DNA of 64,000 nt from Lunularia cruciata (Eukaryota; Streptophyta; Marchantiopsida; Lunulariales; Lunulariaceae): positions 6,696,001 to 6,760,000 of the forward strand of contig OX419760.1 in the NCBI GenBank assembly GCA_948567375.1, in the 5' to 3' direction. Positions 31,490 through 43,000 of this stretch are shown piece by piece. A program made the translations under genes and the position numbers. Position 1 is the first letter of the stretch, and every line of letters begins with the position of its first letter. Below the pieces are notes generated by a model that was not told where the DNA came from, searched no databases, and was given only the letters and a program-made list of their open reading frames with translations.

Positions 31490-33392
31490 TGTCATGCCAT
31501 TTGTAGTGTTGCATCTAGATTGCTCGGACATTGGAGTTGCAGTGATAGTAGTTAGAGGTATCTTAGCAATCACTCATAGATTTCTTTCAAACGGTCAGAT
31601 TTTGTGTTTGGGGTATTGTGAGCCGGCCTGTCTCTCACTCAGGATGAACCTCTGATGACTATTATGGTAGCGCACCATAGACTAAGAAGGCAAGGAACCC
31701 CAACTCTATCATACTACTCCAAGGCTAACACTCCAAGACTCAAGACATTGCTCACTAAAGAACTCAATGAGAGAGAGATAATTGCAAATGAAAGGATGAT
31801 GAGTACCTCCTCACCCCTAGTTTATATACTTATGAAATAGTTACACATCAAAGTTACTAATTACTGGAGTAACTCAAGTTACTAGGCTAAAAGTCAAGTA
31901 AAGTCAAAAAGTAGAAAGGAATATCCATCCACATGAGCATATTCCACTAAGCATGTGATCTTTTCTTGACCCAACCATTAAGTTAAGGATTCCTTCACAT
32001 GGACTATCCTTGGACTATAGAAGAATCCAAAACAAAAAGGCTTGCGGACACAAAAGTTCTCAACTCTTTCCTCAAAGTGAAAACCTAGGAGTAATACCAA
32101 GTCAACACACTAGAATTTAAAATAGTGGTGCTCATCTTTTCCACTTCCTCTAAAGTAAGGTCCCCACCATCTTAGCTATGACTAACTTTAGCTAATCATG
32201 ACTAATGTGGAACTATCCCTTATCTCTATATAAATAATATCTCTCAAGTATTTGTAATACCAAGCTAAATATCATAATACCACACACATGTACAAATGGG
32301 TGCTACAATACTGACTTCATGGTGGAGCCCACCATCACTTTGCACCATTTGCACAATTGGTGAGCCGTCAACAGGATGGTTAGGGTTTCAGACCTAGCTC
32401 AAGTTCAGGAGTATACTTTCAAAGTGCGGAGCTCACTTCTTTGGTGTTGAGCCTTCAAGTTCCTAACTATAGTGGACAGAGGCCAACGAGCATCATCTGG
32501 ATTCTCTTACCTAAAGTGGGTGTGGCTTGACTTTAATCAATGCCCAATTGTTGGTAGTTTATAGAGTGATAGATCAAGTATTGATCCGAGTTGAGTTGAT
32601 CTAAGTGATGTAAATAAACTAATTACATCAAAGAAGTCAAGTCAAGGGGAAATTGGGTGCAAGAACTATGAGTGTTGGTGGATCATTGGTAGCTTGATCA
32701 AAGTTCAAGTTTTCCTTGGTGTGCAGAAGCTCATTGATTGATGCAAATTTGGTAGTGAGGTAGACGGTGTGTGGAAGTGCTGGCCAAATTTTGAGCAAAG
32801 AGAAGCAATTTTCAAGCAATGGTTGTGATTTTGAGCTCAAGAGGTGAAAGCAAGACCAATTTGTTGCAAGTTAGGCTCAAAAAGTGAAATTGAAGGTGGA
32901 GTTGGGAACTTATCTTTGTGAATTAGTGATTTGGAAAAACTCATCATTTCAGTTTGGCTCGAGTGGAGAGTTAATGGAGGATTTGGTGGTCAGCCAACTT
33001 TAGGGTTTATGTCAGATTTTTGCTAGAGTTTAAGTCAGATTTTGGCCAGATTTGGAGGAGTTTTGAAGTGGCAGATTTTTAGCCTGAGTTGGAGGAGTTT
33101 TGAAGCGGCAGATTTTTAGCCCGAGTTGGAGGAGTTTTGCCGGATTTGGAGAGGGTTTGAAGTGACAAGAAAAAAGGCCTCATTTGGCATTTAGAGGCTT
33201 CAAGGCATAAGGCTGTGGGGTATGAGAGGCTACAAAGGCCTAGAAGGGCTAGCTTGTTGGCGTGAGGATAGCTAATTTAGAGTAGATTTTGGTCATCGGT
33301 TGGCAAAATCTGCCCATATTGCTAGATTGTGTGCAATAGGGTTTAACCCCTACATCTTTGGTTCCTAGAATGGTGCCCTAGTCAATTAATCA
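31490..33392 (+). repeat. M-family LTR fragment carrying an inserted G-family LTR
   Basis: 31490-31616 and 32308-33392 match, in opposite orientation, the 5' part of element M (60311-60185 and 59494 to about 58385). The G-family LTR at 31617-32307 sits at exactly the same position and relative orientation as in element M. The fragment ends at 33392 against the LTR of element G. A tRNA-like stretch lies at 33335-33388. Confidence 0.75.
31617..32307 (-). repeat. Solo G-family LTR inserted in the M-family LTR fragment
   Basis: This is a 691-bp LTR with sense strand minus (TGTAGCACCC...GGCTCACA). It is flanked by GTAT (31613-31616) and ATAC (32308-32311), each one base from the GTAC pair that flanks the equivalent copy at 59495-60184. 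Confidence 0.85.
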
Positions 33393-34084
33393 TGTGAGCC
33401 GGCCTATCTCTCACTCATGATGAACCTCTGATGGCTATTATGGTAGCACACCATGGACTAAGAAGGCAAGGAACCTCAACTCCATCATACTCCTCCAAGG
33501 CTAATGCTCCAAGACTTAAGACATTACTCACTAGAGAAATCAATAAAAGAGAGATAGTTGCAAATGAAAGGATGATGAGTACCTCCTCATCCTTTGTTTA
33601 TATACTTGTGAAATAGTTATGCACTAAAGTTACTATTTACCACAATAACTCAAGTTATTAGGCTAAAAGTAAAGTAAAGTCAAAAATTATAAAGGAATAT
33701 CCATTCACATGAGCATATTCCACTAAGCATGTGATCTTATCTTCACCCAACCACTAAGTTAAGGATTCCTTCACATAGGCTATCCTTGGACTATAGAAGA
33801 ATTCAAAACAAAAAAGCTTGTGGACCCAAGAGTTCTCAACTCTTTCCTCAAAGCCAAATACCTAGGAATAATACCAAGTCAACACACTAGAATCCAATAT
33901 AGTGATTCTCATCTTTTCCACTTCCTCTAGAGTAAGGTCCCCACTATCTTAGCTATGACTAACTTTAGCTAATCATGACTAATGTGGAACCATCCTTTAT
34001 CTCTTTATAAATAATATCTCTCAAGTATTTGTAATACCAAGCTAAATATCACAATACCACACGTAGGTACAAATGGGTGTTACA
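33393..34084 (-). repeat. G 3' LTR
   Basis: This 692-bp LTR is full length with perfect ends TGTAACACCC (34084) and GGCTCACA (33393). It defines the LTR family also seen at 30922, 31617, 46467, 59495, 61640 and, degraded, 21500. Confidence 0.88.
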
Positions 34085-35666
34085 TTTATCCCCGGACTAA
34101 GTTTTCACTTTGTCCTCAAAGTGAAGGTCTCTTTACCTAACTTATCATGGTTAATCCTATCAAATTGTCTTCCTCCCGACTCCTTGAGATCATAGTTATA
34201 ATTACTCCACACCTTCCCCACTTTGAAAGGTCCAAAGTACTTAGGCAAAAACTTCTTTTGCACTCTCTTCAATCAAATGGAATCAAACAACATTACCCAA
34301 TCATCTTCTTTGAAAGGATCCACCTTCTTCTTGCCTTGCCTCTTGTCATAACTCTCCTTTTTTTTTCCTTTGGTCTTGCTCCACTTGAACCATAGCAACT
34401 GCTCTTGCCTCTTCCAAATCCATGAGTTGATCCTTCCTTGACTTCTCTGCATCACCTCCTTGTGCTTTTTTCAATCTCTTATGAATGCTTTGGAAGGTAG
34501 GAAGATCAAAGTGAATAGTGAAGATAGACTCAATACCATATACCAATGGAAATGTAAAATATCCGGTGGAAGTCTTCATGGTTGTCCTATACTCCCACAA
34601 AACTACATGAATCCTCTTGTCTCATTGATGTTTATCTCCCTCTATTTCTGCATCTTTGGCCAACATCATGCACAAGGTCTGATTGGTTCTCTTTGCCAAG
34701 CCATTAGAATTTGGCTTATAGGATGTAGTTACTCTATGTGTGATAGAGAAATGACATAGCATGGCTGTAGTGATGCTTCTTGTAAACTCTCCTTCTCTAT
34801 CAAAAACCAACTCCAAAGGGCATCTAAAACTAGTTCATAAAGAAATCTACCCACTTCATCTTCATTCTTGTCCCTCAATGGTCTAGCCTCAACCCACTTG
34901 GTAAGGTAATGAGTAACTACCACAATGTACCAATTGTCCCTTGGGGTTCTATTGAGAGGACCTACAAAACAATTCCCCATTTTCCAAAAGGTCTTAGCAA
35001 TGGAATTGATCTAAGTGGTGGAGTGGATGTAGACTTTCTAGCAAAAGCTTGAAAAACATGACAAGTTTTGCAATAATCAAGACAATCCTTGAAAATCCCT
35101 CTCCAATGGTAACCTACATCTAGAATCTTGAAAGTAGTCAACTTTCTTGCAAAGTGTTCTCCACACACTAAACCTTAATGAAACTTCTTTATGAGTAGGA
35201 TAGACTCTTCCTTACCCACTACTCTTCAAAGTAGACCATCTGCTCCTTGGTGAAAAAGAATACCCTCCACCATTGTGTAAGGTCTAGATCTTGGTGCAAA
35301 GGCCTTCCTCTCCCTAGCATGCATCCCTTCTAGATAGTTACCTCTTGTCACAAAATCCACAATCTCCTTGTACTCCATTGGAACCTTTTGAGTGACTGAG
35401 ATTGTCATGAGCTTCTTGTCCGGGAAGGAATCATCCATTGGCTCATCTCCATCATGATCATAGGCCATAGATAAAAAGTCTGCATTTGCATGTTTCTTCC
35501 CTGGCATATCCTAAATGGTGTAGTAATACTCAGACAAGAGTATCATCTATCTTGCTAGTCTTCTTTCCACATTAGGCTTGTTGAAGATGTACTTCAAAGC
35601 CTTGTGATTTGCAACAATGGTGGCTTTCCCTTGAATCAAGTAGAATAGAAACTGTCTAAAGTGATA

Positions 35667-37699
35667 CTGTCTAAACTAATAACCTCCATAAACAAATATT
35701 TGACACCGGTCCAGAAAATGCCCCCTACTTGAACTAATAACCCTCTATTGGTTGACATTCAATATTTTTTATTGGTGCAACAACTTTTGTAAACTAATAT
35801 ACACTACATAAAAAAAAAAAAATTTGGAATTGCAGTTGGAAAATATTTCCTAATTGAATTGGAAATAATCCTTAATGCCCCTCTGGACCATCTAGTGCGT
35901 CCTCAGAGTGCCCACGCTCTCCTTCATCTTCTGCAATGCCAAGATGAACTTGCCATTGTTGCCTGCTTGCTGGAGCCAGAATGTCTCCAATGATTGGATC
36001 ATTGCCTGAGCTTCCTTGGCTGACACAAGAATGACTTCCTTGCTATCAGCATCATTGGCCTCGCCTTTGTCATCATCTTGGAGAAGATGATCTTTGATGT
36101 TAGGAGTGTAGGTAACCACATCTTCATGTGGGTAGTTGAGTCAATTACAGATGTCCATCAGATTGCGGTATCAAAGCCTTGTGATCAGAGACTCAAACTC
36201 AACAATGACTTCTTGATCAACAATTTCCTCTTTTTTATGTTGTTCCTATTGTGTGCTAGGAACAATGTGGATTTTGTAGTGACCAAAGTAGTTGCGGATG
36301 GTCTCAGGCTTGATGTCATTATTCTAGGCGGGAACAACCATCCTCATGGCTTCAAGGATTGTCAAATTTTTCCGGCTCGGTGACTCCATCTTCAAGATGT
36401 TGCAAAAGGACACACTTAAATTGGTGATGGTTGTAGGCCTTCAGATTGTGGATGATTCTAGTGTTGCAGGTCTGCAACTTTGAAGTTGTGTTTAGGGGAA
36501 GGTAGAAAACCACGGTGTTTTGCAGTTGAATGAGGCTTGGAAGCTTGTGAAGAGGGATGTGGGCGCTACAATTGTTAAGAATGAGCAGAACTTTCCTATT
36601 AGCCATGCGGCAATCAAACGCTTTGAGCCACTCCAAAAAAACTGTCTGTGTCATCCAAGCCTTGGAATTATTATGATAAGTGCAGCCAAGGCTGGCCATG
36701 TTGATGTTCTTGAAGCATTGCAGGATTTTGGATTTGCCAATGGCCAAAAGGGGAAGTTTGTCAAAACCGTCTCCATTGCAACAGATGGCAAGGGTCAGGC
36801 GCTCTTTGTGCTACTTTTAGCTCTTGAGCTGCTTAGTTGCCAAGGAATTGTCTGCCTAAATGAAATAATAAGTGTTTGTGTTAGCTTGCCGTGCTAACCA
36901 CACACCAAAACAACCCAAACCAAAATGTGACCAACTTGCATTTTGTAAAAAGGTCCCATCTCATCCATGTTGTAAATGTCATGCCTCTCAAACTTATCCA
37001 ATATCTCCCTAATTTTGGGTCGCTCATCCTCAATGAGATTGACGTCAACATATCCACTCTTGCCAAAGCGGCGGAATGAGCGGATTCCATGGTGAGCCTT
37101 GAAGGCTTCTAGCCATCTATTGGAAAACTCAAAGTGGGCATGATCTGCATAAAGGCAATCTAAGATTTTTACGCTGCTCTCCTTGATCAGGTTGCCACTC
37201 ATGTTGATGCGCTCTTGGTTTGCTATGAACCATTCCATCAAAGTAGATTCCATCAACAAATATTTCACCATCCGCTGATGCTTTGCAAAAAGGTTGGACA
37301 AGTGAGCCTTCTTGAGCACATCAGCCCATTGCTTCAATGTGGTCAAGATCATAGCCTGGCTGACCTTGACACTATGCTCAATTTCAAGCCAAGACTTGAG
37401 TTGATTTTGTGTGAGGGTAGGGTTCTTCTGTTTGTGCTCACAGAGAGCAATGCGTGCTTTATGCAACATTGTGGTGTGTTGTGCTCCAAGGCGAGGCATG
37501 GTGGTGATGGTGTGTTTGTGGTGTGTTGTTGGGATGGGTTTAGACTGATTTTGGGGTGGTCTCAAGTTGCAAAATTATCCCCTTGATAAAAAGAATCAAT
37601 TAAGTTAATCATATGGGTCACCTTGTCTAATGTAATAACCTCTATAAACTAATACTCAACCCCTGGTCCCATCAATATTAGTTTAAACAAGTTCTACTA
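35667..37699 (-). mobile_element. Tigger/pogo-type DNA transposon inserted in element G
   Basis: About 2.0 kb of Tc1/mariner-superfamily DNA lies within the RNase H region of G. The ends resemble each other as inverted repeats: the left end reads CTGTCTAAACTAATAACC and the right end, inverted, reads GTAGAACTTGTTTAAACTAAT. The shared core TNTAAACTAATA is typical of plant pogo-like termini. A TA flanks each end (about 35665-35666 and 37698-37701), as expected for this superfamily. TTTAGACA also occurs on both sides, but I take it as partly fortuitous because the terminus itself contains TCTAAA. Inner copies of TAATAACCTCTATAAAC lie near both ends in direct orientation. Confidence 0.75.
35892..37499 (-). 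pseudogene. Tigger-like transposase with CENP-B-type DNA-binding domain, inactive
   Basis: The frame starts at an ATG giving MPRLGAQHTTMLHKARI. The first ~70 residues hold the helix-turn-helix (NQLKSWLEIEHSVKVSQAMI), and a CENP-B/Tc5-type helix-turn-helix follows (YLLMESTLMEWFIANQERIN, then FSNRWLEAFKAHHGI). The DDE domain begins with the first acidic motif IYNMDEMGPFY. The frame then closes after about 200 codons, at 36894. Downstream pieces carry the second motif LLILNNCSAH (family DNCSAH) and the third PLNTTSKLQTCNTRII (family QPCDAGII). The second and third catalytic aspartates are thus both replaced by asparagine. The C-terminal tail (35892-36119, KEAQAMIQSLETFWLQQAGN) is recognisable. 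With frame breaks and two lost aspartates this copy cannot transpose itself. Confidence 0.85.
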
Positions 37700-40029
37700 T
37701 AGTGTCTAAACTTCTTGAGACCAAAGCTCACTGCCAACCCTTCTATCTTTATGACAAAGTAGTTCTTTTCTATTGGAACCATTTGCCTACTAGCATAAGC
37801 TATTGGAGGATCATGCACATCTTGGTCTAATTGACTAAGAGTGCATCCTATAGCTACATTAGAAGCATTAGTGTAGAGGATGAAAGGCTTACTCCAATCA
37901 GGTTTAGCAAGAATTAGAGCTACAACAAAGGATTGCTTGAGCTCCTCAAAAGCTTTGAGAGGCTGCTTGTCCTCCAAAATCACCATGTAATCAACACCCT
38001 TCTTCATGTAGATGATCAATGCATAAGACTTCTTGGAAAATGAGAAGATGAACCTCCTATAGTACCCAACAATCCCCAAGAATTGATGTAACTTTGTCAA
38101 GCTTGAAGGGAATGGAAGGTCTAAGATTTTCCTCACCTTCTCAAGATCAACTGCTATTCCATCCTTGGAGATGATGTGCCCCAAAAGTTAACCTTCTTCA
38201 TATCCAAAAGTGCACTTCTCTAGGTTGAGTGATGCATTTGCCTCATCCAAGCATTGCAAGACCTTGATTAGGTGCTCAAAGTGCTCCTCCTTGCTCCCAT
38301 AGACACAAAATTCATCAAGGAAGTCTCTCACAAATTTCCCAATGAAAGGTTCAAATACCTTGTTCATGAACTGTTGGAATGTCGTTGGAGCATTGTAGAG
38401 CCCAAAAGGCATGACCTTGAAAGCGTAAGTTCCCCAAGGTGTGGTGAATGTGATGAGTTTTTTATGCTTTGGTGCAATCTTGATTTGGTTATACCCATAT
38501 AACCATCTCCAAAATTGTACTTCTCATGACTGCAACCTCCTCCAAGATCTCATCCATGAATGACAAAGGGTAACAGTTCTTCTTAGTAACAACAATGAGC
38601 TTCTTGTAATCCACCCATACCCAAAGCTTACCATTCTTTTTCTTCACAATCACAATGGAAGATACCCATTTTGAATTCTCCACCTCAAAGATAAATCCGG
38701 TCTCCTTGAGCTTATCAATCTCCTCCTTCACCACCAAAGATATTGGTGGGCTAATGCGACATTGCTTTAAGCAGACTAGTCTTGCATGTGACTCCATCTA
38801 AATCTTGTGCTCCTCCAAGGTAACTTCCTTGAGATCCTTGTAACTGAAAGCAAACACATGGATGAACGTGCAAAAACTCTCCTCAAATCTCACCTTCTCC
38901 TCCTTGATAACATTTGGACCATACTTGAGAGTAGATAACCTCCTTTCTATCTCTTCAAGTGTCAATGGTAATTTATTTGGGTCCTTCAAAACCTCTAGCT
39001 TAGGTGCCAAATCCATAGCACACAAGGGATACTCATTTGAATCAAATTTAGATTCATCCTCCTCCATGGAAGTCTCCTCCTCCATGTGTCCACATCTGAG
39101 GCTCCTTCTTTAGAATTTGATTCCCAATAATCAAAAGATGATTTATCTGAATGTGAAGTGTGGTGGTGTTAATGATTGGAATTGTGACTCTATGGTTTGA
39201 TGGCCCAATCCACAAGTACCCTTTGTGCCATCAATCAGTTGTGCATGCTGCTCTCAACCATGGCCTCCCTAGAAGCAAATCATAACTTGAATCCATCAAG
39301 ACTTGAAAAGTCATGAGATTTTGAACTCCCATAACTGAAACTACCACCTTATCCATCACCCCTATTGGTCAAACTTGTTGCTTGGTTGCCATGCTCACCA
39401 CAAATGTTGAAGGTCTAGAAGTTATCATACCCAACTTCTTCATCAAGCTTTCTAACATGGCATTCACTATTGATCCTCCATCAACCAATGCATCCTTGAT
39501 GTTGTGACCATTCACTCTCACATCAATCTTGGAGTCATATTCACAAGCCTCCCATGGTGCTAGGTTGGCATCCACCACCCCCATTCATACTAGAGCTTTT
39601 GTCTTCTTCTTCTTCTTGCTCTTTGTATAACTAAACTCACTTCTAAGCTCCTTTCTCAAAGTAGGATTCAAAGCAATCAGTTTGCCCACTATGATGTTAG
39701 CCTTGTGACTACTAACATCCTCCAAGACATTGTAGTTCCATTGTTGCTTTGAGATCAAGAAGTCCTCCATCTCCAACTTCTTCCTTGGAGTCTTTGTTGT
39801 TTATGGTGTTGAAGTGCTTGTGCGGGTGCTCCTAGTAGTCATAGGAGTATCTTGGCTAGGAGTAAATCCTTGAGAAGAGTGCAGATCCTATGCAAAACAA
39901 GCTCTCTTCTTCTCTTGTGCCAAAAGATCCAAATGAAGGCCTTTGGAGTTTGAGCACTCTCCCTTCTCATACTTTTTGTCAACCACATCTATGGATGCTA
40001 TCCCCTTACCTTTGTTTGGATTAGGAGCT

Positions 40030-43000
40030 TATGGTGCACACATTTTTTGTTTTCTTCTGTTTTGTTAGTGTTTTGAGAAAGAAGTGAGTAAGAAAGCCAA
40101 ATTACCAAAGAAAAGAATGGAAGGGTGTGTCTTTGGAGTAAACTTAAAGAAGTCAACTTTGGGTCAAAAAATGGAAGTACTTGGAAAGGGAGTATGAAGA
40201 AACAAGTCCAAAGAAGATCATCTTTGGATTGGGCAGCAAAGGCCAATACAAAGACCGGTCTAACAACCTCTCTACAACGGAGGCAAAAGAAGCATGTCTT
40301 GACAGTGATAGGACATCAACACGCAAAAGAAGGGGGAGTTGATTTTAAAATTGATTGAAGAATGACTACACTTTGGGGTAATATAAATTTGCAATTGCAT
40401 AGGGGAAATTGAATATATCAAGAAGATATCTTGTTCTTTTGAGTAGTTGTCCTGCAATGATGCGTGTCAAGAAGCCAATTGAAAGTGAAATTTCCAAAAT
40501 CCAAAAGGGGTTAGAGTGTCGCATCCAAGAGAGGGAATAGTTTTCTAGTGCCAAAGAATGAGAGAGCAAATCATGTTGAAGAAGGTCAAGAACACCCTCA
40601 CAATAAGGAGCTTTGCAATTTGGAGGTTAGATGTCGTGGCAAGGATCGAGGTCTTGAATAGACTTTGTATTACCTTGTTAGCATGGAACTAGAATTTCAG
40701 TTTCCCAAGAGTCATGGCAAAGATAGCTACCAGTAATTGTGGAACGCCCTGAAGTTGAGGGGAAGAGAGGAAATCCAGCTCGATGGACTGAGTTGGAGTG
40801 GAGGTTAGTGTTGGGAATGGAAGCAAGAGAGCCAACGGGGATCACCTTTATCAAAAGTGTGATGCTGCAAAAGAGACTACAAAAATTTACAATTCATTCT
40901 TCACTCCATGTACAACTAATGGTTACAAGGTGGAGTCCTATCAGGACCCGATTAAACAAAGTATCATAGGAGCAATAATGGCAATGTTCAAACCCAAATG
41001 AATGACATACATGAACATGCAACAATTGGTCTTCTTCCACCAAATGTTGAATTGGGCGAAGTGTTTCCACCAGCAAATGAGGTAGATGGTCTTCAATTGG
41101 AGAACAAATTCACCTCCACATTATTTTGCACCGTTTGCAGCACATTTCTAATTCACGTTGAATTTGCTGACAGAGGAAGAGAGGCGTCTCATGGTGTCAC
41201 ATTTTCATCCTAATTTGAGATGAGAAGCAGATGAAGAAGAACAACACTACATGGCACACTTGCAAGCCAATGATGATCATTTCTTTAGAATGGAACAACG
41301 TGAGATAGAAGAAGTCATAAGCTTGAAGAAGAAGAAGCGGACTCAACCCAAAGAAGCAGAGATACCTCTAGCACAAAGGAAGATCCAAAGACTCACTGTG
41401 CGGGTTAAGAAGGTGGTAAAAGAAGAACCTACGGAAATTGAGTATGAAGAGGAGACAGAGTCTAGAAGAGAAGATTTAGAAAAAACAGAGCTCACATTAC
41501 AAAGTGGGGAATCCAGAAGTGAGAGTGAGGGTGAAGACAAAGTTCAGCAATCAGCTAAAGCAGAAGAAGATGAAGATTTTCATTCAACGATTGACTATAT
41601 GGAGGGAAATACTAATCCTTGTGTAGCCCTATTCATGGAAGAGATGGAGGCCAAGCGATAGTAGGAGTACCTTCTGGGCCCAAGTTCAGCGTGGAAGGAA
41701 GAAGGAAGCTCGGATGCAGTATCATTGAAAGTACAAAGGTCAAGACTTTGGAAGAAGGAGCCGGCGGAAGAGGCAAAGTACAAAGATGTGGCCAAAGACA
41801 AAGAGAACTTTGGAGGAATACAATATTTAGTGCAGGTTGTAACTCCACTGTTGGAGCTATTGAAAGAGCAACATAAGGTAATTCCAAAGTCTAGGATGAT
41901 GGCAAAGAACAAGTTGTAGGTGGTGAAGTATATGCTGGCTGAAGTGAAGGGATTGCAAGAACAAGTAACCCAAAGAGATGAGGAAGTTGAAGAGCTTCTG
42001 GTGGATACAGTCTTGAAGAAGAAGAATTTCCAGAAGTTGCAAGAGAGTTTTGAGTCAAGAGGGAGAGAAATGCAACATCAAGCCAAAGAGTTGAAGGAGC
42101 AGACGATGTTGCTGACCAAGATAAAAGAGGAGGTCAGTGACGTGCGCATCAAGAGTATCCATGTGAAAGTGATGGTGGTAGTGATGGAGCAGGAATTAGA
42201 CGGCTTGAGGAAGAGTGCAGCCAAGAAGGATCAATCCAAGGAGGAGCAGCAATACATTTTGCAGATTAGAAGTAGTGACAAGTAGTACGCGTAGACGAGG
42301 CAGAATGTGCAGTTGAAGGTAAATACTCCAAAGTCAAAGAAGAGGAGTCAATGAGAAGAAGAAGAAGTAGAGGTGATGAGACCTCGGAAGACCAGGAAGG
42401 TAAACCCGAGAAAAGACCTGGTGGTAACCACATTATCAGGTGAAGCATCAGAAGGCAAAGTTGAGTACAAGTCAAAAGATTTGGAGAAGGAGAATGAACT
42501 GGAACTCACGTTGCAAAGTGGTGAAGCAAGCAGTAGGAGTGAAGATGGCATGAAGACAAAGCCGATACCAGAGGAGGAAGAAGAAAAGCTAGAAATAGCA
42601 GAAGAATGTAACCCGAGACAAGAAGACAAAGTTCTAGAGAAGGAGGAGAAGAGGGTGACCATTAAGAGAGGAGTCCGTTCCAGAAGGAAGATGACGTATG
42701 AGGCGGGGCCAAGTAGAAGAAGATAAGTGGAGAGTGGAAGTTTGGGGAGCAAATAATCCATCCCCATAAGGCAACTACGGCTGAGAAGAAGAGTGTCCAA
42801 TGAAGAAGAAGCAAAGAAGGAGAAAAGCCTGCAAGTCGAGGTAAAACATAGCAAAGGAGTAGAGTACCCGCAGGATGTTGTATGCCCTTTGTTAGTGAAG
42901 TTAGAGGAGAAGAAGAAAGAAATGAAGTTGCAATGTCTAGAGGTGAAGATTGTGTTGCAGGTGTTGGCAAGATTAGAGAAAGAGAACTCGGAGTTGAAGG

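Larger units (their letters stand above)
34300..39800 (-). pseudogene. Coding remnants of element G (protease, RT, RNase H, integrase)
   Basis: The protease-like part (39369-39584) has ALVDGGSIVNAM. The reverse transcriptase part has WVSSIVIVKKKNGKLWVWVDY and MPFGLYNAPTTFQQFMN, and is followed by GHIISKDGIAVD. RNase H has FILYTNASNVAIGCTLSQ. Integrase has the zinc-binding stretch CHVFQAFA, a core with YLTKWVEARPLRDK, and YKPNSNGLAKRTNQTL. No chromodomain follows. The set fits the non-chromoviral gypsy branch (Tat/Athila-like). Fossil; read in several pieces. Confidence 0.85.
33393..40029 (-). mobile_element. G: Ty3/gypsy element without chromodomain, truncated at its 5' side
   Basis: This minus-strand element is bounded on the left by its 3' LTR (33393-34084). 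That LTR is preceded by a purine-rich stretch and the CACTTTGAGGACAAAGTG box found before the 3' end of many plant gypsy elements. Internal parts run from gag/protease (about 39800-39370) through reverse transcriptase and RNase H (about 38800-37700, continuing at 35640-35230) to integrase (about 35200-34350). A Tigger-type transposon splits RNase H at 35667-37699. The 5' LTR is absent: element L begins at 40030. Broken, with many interruptions. Confidence 0.85.

Noticed and set aside
32308-32335. A half-tRNA primer site near the GGTGGGCCCACC palindrome next to the G-family LTR
   Set aside because: It lies in M-family flanking sequence, not inside a G element, and the palindrome is imperfect in one of the two copies.
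31617-34084. A 2.5-kb LTR element formed by the LTRs at 31617-32307 and 33393-34084
   Set aside because: The sequence between them is M-family LTR sequence found elsewhere with its own continuation. The left copy has its own target duplication, and the right copy is the 3' LTR of element G.
35651-37710. An 8-bp TTTAGACA target duplication, which would suggest a hAT element
   Set aside because: The transposase is clearly of the Tigger/pogo type with a CENP-B-like domain. The termini themselves contain TCTAAA, and TA flanks fit the family better.
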